Assembly (NCBI RefSeq): GCF_964355755.1
Contig: NC_092671.1
Span: forward strand, 17,643,501-17,703,500
DNA length: 60,000 bases
Reading direction: 5' to 3'
Source of the DNA: Antedon mediterranea
Taxonomy: Eukaryota; Echinodermata; Crinoidea; Comatulida; Antedonidae
Both the position numbers and the translations under genes were made by a program. Under the pieces are notes generated by a model. That model had not been told where the DNA came from and searched no databases. It was given only the letters and a program-made list of their open reading frames with translations. Positions 35,071-47,468 of this stretch are shown one piece after another (positions within the stretch are counted from its first letter, which is position 1; each line of letters starts with the position of its first letter).

Positions 35071-35148
35071 ATATTTGGATAACCTCATTGTTGGATGTGA
35101 TGAAAATTTACCAAGGGAAATCAATTACACAAATGATCAGTGGTTGAC
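35071..35148 (+). other. candidate coding exon with strong donor
   Basis: Starts after CACCTTTGGCCTGGAG and reads YLDNLIVGCDENLPREINYT then NDQWLT, ending at the consensus donor TTGAC|GTAAGT with two bases over. Composition is clearly unlike translated AT-rich noise, and the donor is among the best in the window. The start phase (one base) does not follow directly from 33322-33364, so an intermediate exon would be needed. I recognise no family. Another frame of the same bases is also open, which lowers confidence. Confidence 0.3.
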
Positions 35149-36905
35149 GTAAGTAAACAGTTGACACTGTTTATTGTGATTAGTAACTAGCTTTTGATGT
35201 TTCCAAAATTATAAAATGAAAAAATTTTCTTACATAAATTTTCTTGCATTAAAAAAGCCTAAATGTTGTGCAATTTTTAAAAATTGCTTCTATGGGAAAA
35301 CAGCGTAAAACATTTACGTAGCTGAAATGCATGTACAAATAAAACAATTGACTTCACTACTGCATGATCATAAAGTGAGAAATAGTCTAGCATTTAAAAA
35401 ACAACAAAGGAGCACTTTGAAAGGTAGAAAAGAAAAAAGAAAAAGGGCTAGGGATATATTTGTGTAGAAGAGGACTTCATATGCCACTTCACCCATCTCC
35501 AACCCATCCTATTTTTCTTACTCCTTCTAAATTCTGGTTTTATGAGATTCTTTAACTTTAAACAAAAATATCATGACCCTGTGTGTAATGGTTTTTTTTT
35601 TTGCAACATAATAACATTTATCCCCACTACACAACATCCATTAAAAAATGATAGATTAATTATTAATATATTGTGAAAATAGAAGGCTGTGGAATACTTG
35701 ATATAATGCAGATCCAAAATATTCTGATTGTTTTTTTCTTCAATGCTAAACATGCTCTTAAATAATATATAAAGAATAAATCTTAATTAAGAAACCTACT
35801 ATAAGTTCAAATTATATATCAATTAAATATGTTTTCTCTATATCTTACTTCTATTGGATTTTAACATAGATGTGTTTAACCAAATATACAATTTTAGTTA
35901 TTATAATTTCAAGTAGGAGTTGTTAGTTAATAAAATTAAATTTAACTCTAGGTGCAGTTTGTTTCTACTAACTGTATTGTTTTTTATTTCAAGTTTAGTT
36001 TAACCTGGATAATAATAAACTTAATGGCTAACTGGTAAAATTGTGTGTAAACGGAGACATTTGAAGATGACAGAAACAGTTTTTTTTCACATATGGCAGT
36101 TTGATGATCATTGTACTTTTGTAATTTTATGTGTATTTTAACACATTTTATTGATATTTGTAACACAAACAAACAACTTTCCCAGCATGAGTTAATAATA
36201 AAAGTTTCATTGAATTGAATTGAATTTCTTTCAATTGGCCATCTCGGTCTTTATCATAATTATATATATATATATTATTATCATTTATTTAAAGATGCAT
36301 TGTCCCCCAAAAAAATGAAAAATAATGATTAATAAAATCAGACTTTGAATAGGCCATTTTGCATTTGTATATTATGCGACATTAAAAAGGCATAATCAAC
36401 AAAAATATTAACAAAAATTATATAACTTTAAGTATACAATTATATAATAGTTTATAAATATTTGTGAGATTGAACAAATAAAATATAAACGTAAATTATA
36501 ATTTCATTTAAAAATAGATATCTGAAAAAATTGCATAATTGCTTTTATATCATCATTTATGTTCTGACCTTCGTTAACAATGTTTAATGTAAAAATAATG
36601 TTAATACATTCTATCAATGTGTAGCAATATATTAAACAATATTAAAGCAAGAGGCAAGGTTTTAGAATAAATTGTTAAAACGTTGTAAGTATTAATAGAA
36701 ATTCTTACTGCTTCTGAGCTGCAATCAGTTTAAATTATAGCGGTTATATAACAGTTGTGGCAATGTTTGTTGCTGTCTTAATCAACTCATCTATTCTACT
36801 GTTTTTAAATACCTCAAGAATTTTGTCTTCATTCTTCTTCTTCTCATATATATCATTTACAATGAATGTAATGTTATATTATTGGAGTTTTAAAGAATAA
36901 TAAGA
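35149..36905. other. AT-rich intergenic DNA
   Basis: Nothing supported as a gene. A retroposon-like tail (AATAAAAGTTTCATTGAATT with GAATT repeats) ends near 36229, followed by an AT-dinucleotide tract at about 36263. Confidence 0.45.
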
Positions 36906-37142
36906 TTGTAGAACCCCCTCCTTTGGGACAGCCCTTTCTATAGGATGCCTCTATTAAGGGGACACTTTCCTGTGAAATAAACAATTATGTTTTTTAACAC
37001 TACAGCCAACCTCCATTCAGTGGACATCCCTGTTTAGGAGGACACTATTCCCTGTGAAATAAACAACATATACTATGGTGCCCTATTCAGTGGACATCCC
37101 TATTAAGGGACACATCTTTGACTCCCTAAGTAGGGTCTACTG
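36906..37142. mobile_element. pogo/Tigger-like MITE with internal duplication
   Basis: The left end TTGTAGAACCCCCTCCTTTG and the right end, complement of CAGTAGACCCTACTTAGGGA, form imperfect inverted termini; TA follows on the right. Inside, a block ATTCAGTGGACATCCCT with GGACACTATTCCCTGTGAAA and TAAACAA is present in two and a half copies, so the element grew by an internal tandem duplication. Confidence 0.6.
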
Positions 37143-38689
37143 TATATCTAAATCAGTTTTAATATTAGATAAATTCAAAACAGAATGAGAAAATGTATAC
37201 TGTAAGTATAGTAGATTAACAAAGTTTGTTAATAAAGCCTTAAGTAGTAGTAATTGCACAGTTATATGTGGAGTGTGGATGGATATGTAAAAACAAAACA
37301 ACACCCTTTTTCTTAAAAGTATTCTCCATCTATATCATTCATTTATTTTTTTTTACTTCTTTCTTTGTCGGCACTACCAGAGTCATGGCACTAGAATCAC
37401 AAGTGGATCTAACACATAAATAAAGTAATAAATAAAAACACAGAATCAGTAGAAAAAAACTTATGAAATACACAAAACTTAAACATATATCATCACATCA
37501 TCTATTTATGTATTTATTCAAATCTTAATAGTAATTGGAAAACCAGTTCTGAACTTATTGGTATGATCCAGTTGATTGACCCAAACACTTAAAGTTTTTG
37601 TTTAAACGACCTACAATTCTTTTGTCCAGGAATTTGTATGTATATTTTAGAAGCTTTTTTTTAGATTAATCAAAGTATTAAAGCAAAGTGCTGTTTTCCA
37701 TTCAGGTTTTATAAAGGTGGTGGTTTCATTGTGACTAGAAGGTTGGGCATTTTACTGATGACAATACGAGGTAAATAAACAATATGAGAAAAGTTTACAT
37801 CTACAAAAACCCTGACCGTTCTTACAAAATATACATGCTATAAAATAATCATATTGATTCTTAACAACTTTTTATATAGAGTTTGCCAGGATTTTTGATA
37901 TATTTTTGTATAAATATATAATTAAATTTTCGTAGAAATGACCCCCTGTCTTGGGGACTTTCCTTAACCTTGCTGTGTTATCACTAATATATTCTTTATG
38001 TTTAACATGAAATAAGTATACCCTAAAGTAAGTATTATTCCCATAGGATATTTAGATTGAGTTTAAGTAGAAAATTCTGTAATAAAGTGTTATAATCATT
38101 TTATTGTGGATAGGGTCCATAACCTGATAAAGTCAATAAAGTTATCATAGATTGTTCAATTCAACATGATAATCATTGGACTTTCGAACAATTTGCATTT
38201 CTCTGATCAATGATATTTGTAAAAAGATCCATTCTTCCTTAGCATTAAACAAATTATTTAAAAACATTAGATTAAAATGTCTAAATTATTTTGCTATATA
38301 TCTATCTTTCCGGAACAAATAAATCGAAAGTTTATGTTTTATATCATCCAAAATAGTTTTATTTTAAAGAACAAACTATATACTTATGGCTAAGGTAAAT
38401 ATATATTGTGTTTCTCAGTTTTACTTTGAAACCTGATCCAAACGCAGTACCTGTTTTCATTTCAAATTCTAAAAGAAATACCTTTGCTAATTTTTCTATA
38501 AAAAAGAAATTTGTTGCTAATGTAGTGAATTAATTTTAGTTTGCATTAAAACAGAATTATTCGGTTTTAATGCTTTTATAACTATAACAGCCATCAGCAA
38601 TTTTATTCCTAATATATGTTATGGACATCTTTAGGTATAATATTTAAAATTAATTGACCCTGTTAGTTAGGAGCCTGGGGGTAATAAAC
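37143..38689. other. AT-rich intergenic DNA
   Basis: Nothing supported. Confidence 0.5.
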
Positions 38690-39040
38690 GTTGAGTACCT
38701 ATTTAGGATCAATAGAGTAAGCAGGCAGGTGTATACAGTACGGATTACACGCTTGAGTGCCTGCGCACTATGACAATCAGAGTAGGTGTAACAAGGGATT
38801 GCAATCTGATTGCCGTGCTAAAGCTAAGAAAACTATAGAGCGATCCAGAGGTTGAAGTTCACCAAGTATACTCTAGTATTATTTCTATGTTGATATGAGC
38901 TTAATAGCATAGTGGTCTATAACACGGACTCAGCTGCACAGGATTTAGAATTGTTGTCGATTATATGTTACAACCATGATATAAAAGTTTTGCCAGTTGT
39001 GAATATATATATATATTTTTTTATTGAGAGTTTTATTCAG
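38690..39040 (+). promoter_or_regulatory. possible 5' region of the ErbB gene
   Basis: From about 38690 to 38870 the sequence is less AT-rich and more complex than its surroundings (for example CACGCTTGAGTGCCTGCGCA), and it lies just upstream of the proposed first coding exon. No TATA box at a clear spacing, no initiator and no CpG island can be shown. A pyrimidine-poor but usable acceptor (TTTTATTCAG at 39031-39040) would allow an upstream untranslated exon. A faint tRNA-like patch (GCATAGTGGTCTATAACACG, 38907) may be SINE-derived. This is inference from position. Confidence 0.2.
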
Positions 39041-39132
39041 ATAATTTTGCCAAATGAAGGATTTTTTATTGTACATGCTATTATTAATGTGCTTTCTGAA
39101 TGGCTTTGCTAGACGTCATGGAGCAAATAAAA
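39041..39132 (+). CDS. egfr: ErbB/EGF receptor, proposed exon 1 (signal peptide)
   Basis: ATG at 39054 in acceptable context (GCCAAATGA) begins MKDFLLYMLLLMCFLNGFA, a textbook signal peptide: a lysine, then a hydrophobic core of about 15 residues, then small residues for cleavage near GFA. The frame continues RRHGANK and ends at a strong donor AAA|GTAAGA after one base of a codon. Exon 58632-58973 starts with exactly the two bases required; the join reads ANKTCVGTS, matching human EGFR KKVCQGTS, where intron 1 also splits the codon after lysine in phase 1. Human exon 1 codes for about 29 residues, here 26. The 5' limit is uncertain: exon start is placed after TTTTATTCAG but transcription may begin upstream. 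The distance to exon 2 (19.5 kb) is the main reason for caution; long first introns are usual in receptor kinase genes. Confidence 0.65.
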
Positions 39133-40920
39133 GTAAGATTATTAATGTTAGGATGAAGTGTTTAGCAGTATTAGTTGACAGTGGAAGGGGGTGTAAATAC
39201 TATGCATTTTCACAATTTTGTTATATATTCTTTCCTACCTATTATTTTATTTTATACAAAAATACTGATTTATATTTAGCTTGTCTGAATAAACCTGAAT
39301 ATATTATTTTTTAATATAACCCTAAATTTAGTTTAGCAAATAGTGTTTTATCCATTTAAAATTGATCACTCTTTTTTAGCGTTTATATATTTGAAAATAT
39401 ATATTTCAGTTAAGATTACTACTTTTTTAGGTTGGTATATTGCATCATTGATTATTATATTAAGGATGATTATTACTATGTAATGATTCTAGACAGTTTA
39501 TTTATTTTCTAAAAGTATGATACATAGTATACATTATATAAAAATTTACCAAAGGAAAAATTATTTTAATAAATAAAAAAATGACCATACAAAAAAAATT
39601 AAATCACCTATTAGAATATCTGCAATGTTAATTTACGATATATTAAGTAAAATCATTTAAAAAATAAATTTGTTAGAATCTAAAAACATATACAGTAGGC
39701 CTTAGTTAATTTTTATGAATGTGATATATATTTGTCAACATTTATAAGTTTGTATAACAAATAAACCATGCATTTAATGTTGTATTTATGATAAAATTCC
39801 TCCGCACGTTTACATAAAAAGATCATCTGACCTATTTATTTCAAACATACAGTACATGTTCAAAGAACTTGTGTAATTCATAATTAATTAAACGTCATAG
39901 TAATTACTTTTATATTAAGTGTTAAGGCCCATTATCATTGTTAGAGTACCGAGTTTCAACGGCAAGTCTGTCTTGTTTTCATTGTGTTGTTATTCTAAGC
40001 GATTCCATTCTATTAATCATATGTCCACTCGGTATTAAATATATTCAATCCCTTTTAAATTCCAAAATATATTCTTCTTAATTTGACAAGAAGCTTCTAA
40101 CATTTACAACCAAAACAGAACTTCTTTGTTTTAAATTATATTTAATATATAAAAACATAAATTAGTAATAATGAGTTAATAAATTTATATACTCTGAAAG
40201 GATAAATCATTACGGATTATATAAAGTTCAGAATACAGGATTGATCAAGGATTATTTAGTGCAGGAATTTAGTTTGAAAAGTGCATGTTTCAGGTCGCTC
40301 TGTTAGATGTTGTGCGAGTAGCAAGATCATAAAATAGTATATACAGCTTAACTTGTCATTTACTATTTCCTCTGATCAATCATTTTGTATAATTGCAAAA
40401 GTTTATAGCTTTTACATTTATCTAACTTTATCCTCCAATAAAACGAATCAATCATAAAATTGGTTTTATAAAAAAGAAAATAAACCAAATTTTATTAGAT
40501 ATCGTGTTTAGCAAATCATTGATTATTTAACAGTTAGTAGACCATAGTATATTTGCCTATGGTGTCACTTTTATGATTAATAAAATGTAAAGGTTTGTTA
40601 TACTTTAGTGGTATTTATATAAGTTCTTAGGTATAGCAGATTTAAAGAACATGCGTGTCCATACCGTATATAATTTCCTATGAATTAATTGTGTGTATAG
40701 AAATAATACTAATAGGAGTTACATTGAACTGTTTAATAATCTTATAATGAATAGAGTTTTATAAGAAGATTAAAAATCCATTGAATTTTCTCCTTTTTAA
40801 GATCAGTCTAGATCCTAACTAACATTGTTTTCTCAGACTAAAAACGTGTTATTATTACAGATTTTAAAGACGGAGTAACTTTAGATTAGAAATTAAAATT
40901 CAAAATGCGCAGTTTGATTC
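39133..40920. other. ErbB intron 1, left part
   Basis: Low-complexity AT-rich DNA. The in-frame extension of the exon 1 frame to 39314 beyond the donor becomes AT-driven and ends in a stop, which supports splicing at 39133. No other feature. Confidence 0.45.
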
Positions 40921-40985
40921 GCTTCAACGCTCACCGCAGCGACCCTCCTACTCGTCGGGGCTTACCTCCCGGGCGGGGGTTACTA
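40921..40985 (-). pseudogene. 28S rRNA fragment
   Basis: The only strongly GC-rich patch in its region. On the minus strand it contains CCCCGACGAGTAGGAGGGTC followed by GCTGCGGTGAGCGTTGAAGC, which matches the conserved eukaryotic large-subunit rRNA core that reads CGACGAGTAGGAGGGCCGCT followed by GCGGTGAGCCTTGAAGC in vertebrates. Similarity ends sharply at 40920 and fades left of CCCC (towards 40985 on the + strand). At 40-65 bases it cannot be a functional gene; it is an inserted scrap of rDNA, possibly carried by retrotransposition or repair. Confidence 0.75.
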
Positions 40986-42961
40986 CTAATAATGTATTTA
41001 ATTACTGGGGATATAGATCAATAAATCACAATTTATGACATCCAAACAAATTTGCAAACATAATTTAGTAGATAAATGTCTTATTTAGTAGACCACGCCC
41101 AATTCAATAACCCCAAAAAGTTGGTGAAGAGAACAACACAGAAGTTATTAGGACAAGAAAGTAAAATCAGTTCTAGGAAGCTAAGGAAATTATTGATACG
41201 CTAGTGATGTTATCATTTAATCCCTATGAACTTCAACATATAACTTAGGATATTTTAACCATAATTATTTCTAAATTTTAGTTCTTAGTTATTTCTCATT
41301 TTTATCAAACTTCGTTATATATTATTTATTTATTACACCAACCTAAACACCATGTGGAAAAGCTGGATTTAAAGAAATATAATATGCATATAGGTTTTAA
41401 GCTAATTTTAAGTTGGATGACATATTTTACACGAGGATTAAAACTGAAAAATATCTATAGCTTCTTAAAATGAATGTATTGACTATAGTCATTTTGTGGA
41501 GGAATGTCCTCAACATGTTAGATATAAAATGATATAAGGCAGGTAATTCCATCTGGGAATAACTGAAACTACATTTCTTTTAAATATTTTCAAAGAAGAA
41601 TTATTAATATGTTATTAATATATCATATCAATAAATCAAAATCATTTTTATCCTCTTAAATGTTATAAATCTACTTTATACAGTTTCAGATAACTTTTTA
41701 TAAGATATGATGTAATGTCATAATATATCAAGTTCAAGAAATATAAATTATTAAAACTGCATTTTTGGTAAAAAGTTTTATCTATTATCAGTTTTATATT
41801 TTAATTTTATAGTAGGCCTACATATTTTGTTATGGTAACATTTTAGTTAAAGATATACTAAAGTACTTCTATTATATTTCATTCTGTAACTGGCAGGCTT
41901 CCCGTTGTTGAGTGTGAATTTAAATAAAATAAAAAACAAAATATTAATAATATATGCAAGCCCTGTATTTTCAATGCTCTAAATATTGGTCCAATCTTAA
42001 TGACCTTTAATTTTGTTGTTTGATTTGTATCTAAACTGAAAGATTTTATTTCCTGTATTGTTTTAAGCATTCTATTTAAAATGTTGTAATATCTGTTATA
42101 TTATCGTCTTCTCATCATGATTGTATTTACTTTATAATGTTTAGGCAACAGGTGATTTCAATATCCTTCAAGATTAAAAGTTTTTATCTCCATTAAGTCC
42201 ATAATCATCATTATTATTTCTAGTACCAAGAATTATTAGTCATTATCATTATTATTATGATAAGAAAAATTTATTATAAACTCTACTATTTTTTTCTTAA
42301 ATCAATAAGATATGGTTATTATTCTCTATTATCCAGTTATTAAATCTTCCTCATCCATTTTGGAACCCCTTTTGACGGCCTATCAATGATTACGGCACCT
42401 ATTAAATTTAATATAGTCAAAGTGCATTCTGTCTGGTTATACCAATATCCATAATTAATAATCAGTGTACATAATATCGCAATGATTAACTTTGTTTTAG
42501 TATTAACAACGAGAGTCAACCATATTGACCATTTGTCATTTATTCGCTAACATGATCCATCAAACATGTCAATAAATCTTTCTGAGGTAATTGGAGCATG
42601 AGAGCAATGTAATCACCTTGTTTTAATTATCATTAACACAGTCACGGAAATCCACTCTCAAAACGATAACGTACGTTTAGATGTACTTTAAAAAAAATCT
42701 GAAATGGTTTTTAATGTAAGTGAAACAATAAATAATGGGATGGAATATGAAGATGTAATCACATAGATTACCTAGTTTATTCCTGTAAATATTTCTCTGT
42801 TTTAAATTGGCCACATTTACACTTGTGCTTCGATCATCTAAAGCTAGTTTAATAAGTGTAAACCAGTGGCCCTGTTCACTTACTTAATTTAAATACTAAG
42901 CATTTTGCTTAAGTCAAAAGTTTTCACTTAAATAGGGTTGTTTAAAGGTGTTTGCCTTAAG
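40986..42961. other. ErbB intron 1, AT-rich DNA
   Basis: Nothing supported. The 63-codon minus frame at 41879 has no family likeness. Confidence 0.45.
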
Positions 42962-43118
42962 CTTGATTCCCACTTACGTAACGCAGCGACGTAAGCGCAA
43001 CGCAAGTAAGTTGACCAATCACAAGCGACAGTTTGGATGATCTACCGCATATTGATCGATCAAATCACTTGTTTTGTTCTTATGTCCTTTTGTTGCGTCC
43101 TTCCTAGCGGGAATCAAA
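42962..43118. mobile_element. hAT-like MITE with CTTGATTCCC ends
   Basis: A 157-bp CpG-rich insert. The left end CTTGATTCCCACTTACGTAA is mirrored at the right by the complement of TTTGATTCCCGCTAGGAAGG, and both arms continue with ACGCA-type repeats. A convincing target duplication is not visible, so the superfamily is a guess. Confidence 0.5.
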
Positions 43119-43499
43119 CTTTATTTTAAGTGTTAATGGTTAAATATGAGTACTGGGAGATGTACAGTATGCCACAATCATCTAAAAACATGATGGCATA
43201 AAACTCGGAAATCTATTTAACCTTCTATGCAATTTATCAGCTACTTATCATGGAAGTATCTCCTACAGAATTTATGGAACTTATCAAACACATAACATCA
43301 TTCTATTTCTAGTATTTATGACAGATATTACCTGTCTATTTCTTGCCTAGCTTACCTGGATAAACCGACTTCTCCTCAAAGAGCGAGATGTAACTCGAAA
43401 AGTAGAAATTTTTATTTAAAAACCCCTCTCCACAAATGGTATAGTCCATAACTTTTTTTTTAGTTTTGAAATGCTGAATGATTCTTTAATGGATGAAAC
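43119..43499. other. ErbB intron 1, AT-rich DNA
   Basis: Nothing supported. Confidence 0.45.
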
Positions 43500-43582
43500 A
43501 GCAGAACTTCTATTAAGGGACAAATTCAGGACTCAACTAAGTGTCCCCTTAATATGGGTGTTCCAATTAAGTGGTTCTACAT
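43500..43582. mobile_element. short pogo/Tigger-like MITE
   Basis: An 83-bp foldback: left CAGCAGAACTTCTATTAAGG, right the complement of ATGTAGAACCACTTAATTGG. The centre contains GTGTCCCCTTAATATGGGTG, a phrase shared with the other pogo-like pieces. Confidence 0.6.
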
Positions 43583-43932
43583 TTATGCCATCCCTATTTT
43601 GGCCATAATAAGAACATGATAAAATCTTTTTCAAATATTTGTGTCAATCCGACATGTTCCTGCAGCGATGTTTTCAGGTAATTATCTAATAATATTATGT
43701 AAGATAATTACTATAATGTCTGGTTATGGAAACTGTGATCTATAGTTGTAATTTCCTCTTGAATATGGAAAATGAAATTGGCAATAAATATATATATATA
43801 TATATTTATATGAAAAAAGTGTACTAAGAAGAAAAACAATTTATTTCATGTTAAATGTGTTTTGTGGTGCTGTAAAAAATAATTTCTCACATTAAAAAAT
43901 GTATTAAAGATCATTTACTATTAAAGGATCAA

Positions 43933-43998
43933 AGCAGTGGCACTGTCATTACTTCTGTTTGCTTCCCCAAACCAGTGTTCAAGTCCTGCCTATGTCAC
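43933..43998 (+). repeat. degraded tRNA-derived SINE head
   Basis: AGCAGTGGCACTGTCATTAC, then CCAGTGTTCAAGTCCTGCC as B-box-like part. More diverged than the copies at 88 and 17003. Confidence 0.35.
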
Positions 43999-46613
43999 AA
44001 TGAGTTTGTCCTGATCAAGCATATTTTAAATAGCAAGTTTGTTTGTGAATATTAAACCAAATATAAAATAGGATACATAGAAAATAACCTTTTCTTTTTA
44101 GTTAAACTTTTAAAGGTAATTAACTATTCTTTGAAATAATGAAAAGGATAATATTTCTACAAGATAGTATAGTAGTTTTGTTTGACTATTTAAGAGCAAG
44201 ACAGTTACTACATGCTCGGTCAGGTTATGACATTTACAAATTACTAAATAATATATCACCTTTACAAATGAACAGTTTGCCATAGGCTTTCTTTGGTTAT
44301 CTTAATGTATTTTGTTAATATTTTATATATCTAAATCGCCTTATAAACATTTATTTCAAGCATATTTTAAACACCTTCAACCGAACTGTAAAGCTTCACA
44401 TTTTTAACATTAGAGAGCATTGGTTGTATTCACCAAACACACTTAAGTGAAATATTAAAGTCAATACATATCATTAAGAATTTCATTTAAAAGTAAGCCT
44501 TTTTTTATGATCTTATAATTGATTTTGACTTTAAAACTTTACTGTAACATTGAAGCAGTTGTTTTATTCACTTAAGTAAAATATTAGTCAATACATAATT
44601 AAAAAGTTCACTTAAGTGAGTTTTAAATTGTGGAGGTGTCCCTAGCTTTGATATGAATTGTAAATACAGCCACAGAAAATAACATTCAAACTTTCAACTA
44701 TTGACTACTTCCATCTGTGAAAGTTCCAGGATTTCTTGATATGTATCTTCCATTTCTTTCATTGCCTCCTCTTTCACTCCTCATGCCACTATTCTTTAAG
44801 GAGTGACTTAGGACAATTAGTTCTGCTTAGTTTAGAAATGTCTGCTGTACAGAAACCATGATCTTACGTTTTCTGCTGGTATCCTTGCCTTGTAAAGTAT
44901 TCTTTGACATGATAAACATTATTACATTAAGACAATCTAATGCCATTAATAAGTTGGGAGGCAATCATGGAGTCTTAACATACATAGATGTTGTGATAAG
45001 TACCTACGTAAACACTGAATCGTCTTTTACTTTTCATTCATTCTTATGTATTAATAATCTATTCATCATCTAAATGACATCATAACATGGCTTTAAAATT
45101 GTATTAAAAACATTAATATAATGAGATGGAAATCTGCAACGGAAAACAGCAGAAGGAATGCTGTATGTCAAAGCGTTTATATAAGCTCCTTGTTGCTAGG
45201 CGATAATAACTTACGTAACAAAAATAACTGAAGAAGATTAACTGTGAATTAAGTAATTGCTATTTCTTTTTTGTTTGGATAGCGGTCATGACTCCCATTA
45301 AGTAGTAGTCATTGAATTGATGTATTTGTTGATTATTTGATTTCCCCGACGCTAAATTAGCATTTTTTTTTTAATTCAACAAGTATAAACAGCGGACATA
45401 TAAGATATTATGATACATAACTGGATTCAGTCAAAATATTGCCTGGTTAATGAATATCTTTACAAATTAGACATGAAAAATGTCATCCTTAAGGCTTTTG
45501 CGTAACCATAAACACATAATATGTACTGTTCACTAGCAAACGCCTGCGCTAAGTTTGCTTGCGTCATTGGCAGGAGCCACACGTCTTGTGTGCCACATTC
45601 TGCTGAGATGTTTTAAAGAAGAATTACATCATTTCACTTCCACTTTTATAGGACATGCATTAATGACGTTAAATCCTAATAATATCCAGACAAAAGTAAT
45701 TTGAATTGCTGATTTTAAAAACATGGTTTTAGTTTTTTTACAGACATGTCCAATTTCTTTACTGCCTTTCATATAAATAATATATTTAGCAACATTTAAT
45801 TTTTATTGAAAATTAATCAATTATATTGTAATTACAAAATCATCAATTCAATTTTATTGCATACATTTTTACAGCTAGCAAAAGGGCAATAGACATACGT
45901 GACCTAAACAATGATTTCTTATGGATACAAAACTGATGATTATGATACTTAAGTTTGAAAGGAAGACAGTTGCTTATTTATATCAAAGCATGTTATAATG
46001 TTAGTGCTTTAGATAGCAACTTGTACAACCTACAGCTATGTATTTAATCAGTGTGTAAACTACACTCACCTCTGTGTAGTAATAAGCATAAATTAACTTG
46101 TCATTATGCCTGACTAGAAATAGTGGTGATTTGATACTAGTGTCAATATTTGAAGATTCAACAATCATTCATAATTATATTAAGGTTGACTACTGGTGTC
46201 TATAGTATATACCTGTATCAATTTACGTAAGGGCAGAATTCAGTAAATCGCGTATTACTACTAGAATGTTTACTCGATGGTATATTAAGTTGGTTCGTAA
46301 TTTCGGTACTGAATTTAACCACCTGATGTAACCCTGTTTGCTATTTAAATTGAGTTAGATAATTAGTTATTGACAATTTAAAAATTAAAACTACATTTTA
46401 TTAATCCTTTAATTACAAAAATATAAACGTTGTAGTGGTGTATACTTTACTATTTCAATCGACTATTTGTGTAAATTTGACTCAAACATTTCTCTTTTGG
46501 AAGTAATTTCACAGTTTCAACAAAGTATTAAATCGCAATGTTTTTCTGTGTTTAGTGGTATATCATTTGTAAAACATGAAAACAATTAATATTTATTTTG
46601 TATTTTTGTATTA
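43999..46613. other. ErbB intron 1, AT-rich DNA with small coding-like patches
   Basis: A minus-strand frame at about 44702-44782 reads VKEEAMKEMEDTYQEILELS then QMEVVNS and a stop, coiled-coil-like but without a clear acceptor. CACTTAAGT words recur at 44443, 44577 and 44611. A CpG-richer patch lies at 45538-45600. None supports a named feature. Confidence 0.35.
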
Positions 46614-46640
46614 ATATTTGTCCTCAGTGAGGACAAATAT
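46614..46640. other. near-perfect 13-bp stem palindrome
   Basis: ATATTTGTCCTCA, one centre base, TGAGGACAAATAT. It is followed by TGAACGAATAAAGAATACAT and an A-run, so it may be the hairpin in a retroposon 3' end. Confidence 0.7.
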
Positions 46641-47468
46641 ATATTTTGTGACTGAACGAATAAAGAATACATAAAAAAATTGTTCTACTTTGCATCCATC
46701 CTTTTCCCCATCCCTCAACCCTAATGTTACATGCAAAACACAAATTGGGTTTGATTAAATTTGACTCAAACATTTTGACTCATTTTGTGACTTTCTCTTT
46801 CGGAAGTAATACCCAGGGTGCTAATTTTAGTTGACTACAAAAATCACCGTGTCTATTTTTCATTCCTGTATACGACATGTATTATTGTCCTGCGGTACAT
46901 ACAATTGATATTGCCAGTTTTTTTATGGTGAAATTATACTATGTATTTGTGGGCACGACCTAGATGGTACATAAGCAAAACGAGAATATTTTTTTTCATT
47001 TCAACTTCTATGTATACTTAAAGACTACAATTTATTTATAGGGATTTTTGTTTACAGAAAATTAAAAGGTCACTGCTGTAGAGGATAACATGATCAACAT
47101 TTAAACGTAGGCACACCCGATGAAATACATTCTTCCATGAACTGCCTACAATTCTTTCATTTGTACTATTGATAATTTCTCTCGAATTTCATTTATTTCC
47201 TTGAGTAGTATATTTATAGGTATTTTTTATATGTTTTTCTTTTGTAAATAGAGCAAGTACTGCATATACAAACACAATTTAACCAATATTCTTCCTTTAA
47301 AGGCATCTGAAAACTTATAATTGTTTCATTTCATCTTCTACGTATACAGACTACAATTTTGTTATTTAATATGTTTTTATTTAAATAGAGTAGCACATAT
47401 GACGTTATCAAATTTTTATTTTCTTTTAAGTTCTGTTATTTATTTGTTAATTTTGTAGCTTAAGTTAG
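46641..47468. repeat. locally duplicated AT-rich DNA
   Basis: Phrases recur within about 46440-48260: AAATTTGACTCAAACATTT with GGAAGTAAT (46473 and 46754), TTCATTTCA with TCTTCTA and GTATAC (46997 and 47324), and CAAACACAATTTAACCAATA (47269 and 48228). This suggests older tandem duplication later split by the piggyBac-like element at 47469. Confidence 0.45.

Noticed and set aside
38912-39112. 66-codon frame overlapping the proposed ErbB exon 1 in another frame
   Set aside because: It has no signal peptide at its start, crosses a tRNA-like patch, and does not lead to a phase-matched donor; the frame from 39054 explains the region better.
44858-44891. MILRFLLVSLP followed by a GTAAAGT donor in phase 1, an alternative ErbB exon 1
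   Set aside because: The hydrophobic run is too short and contains Arg; the exon at 39041-39132 has a far better signal peptide and gives KTCVGTS at the junction.
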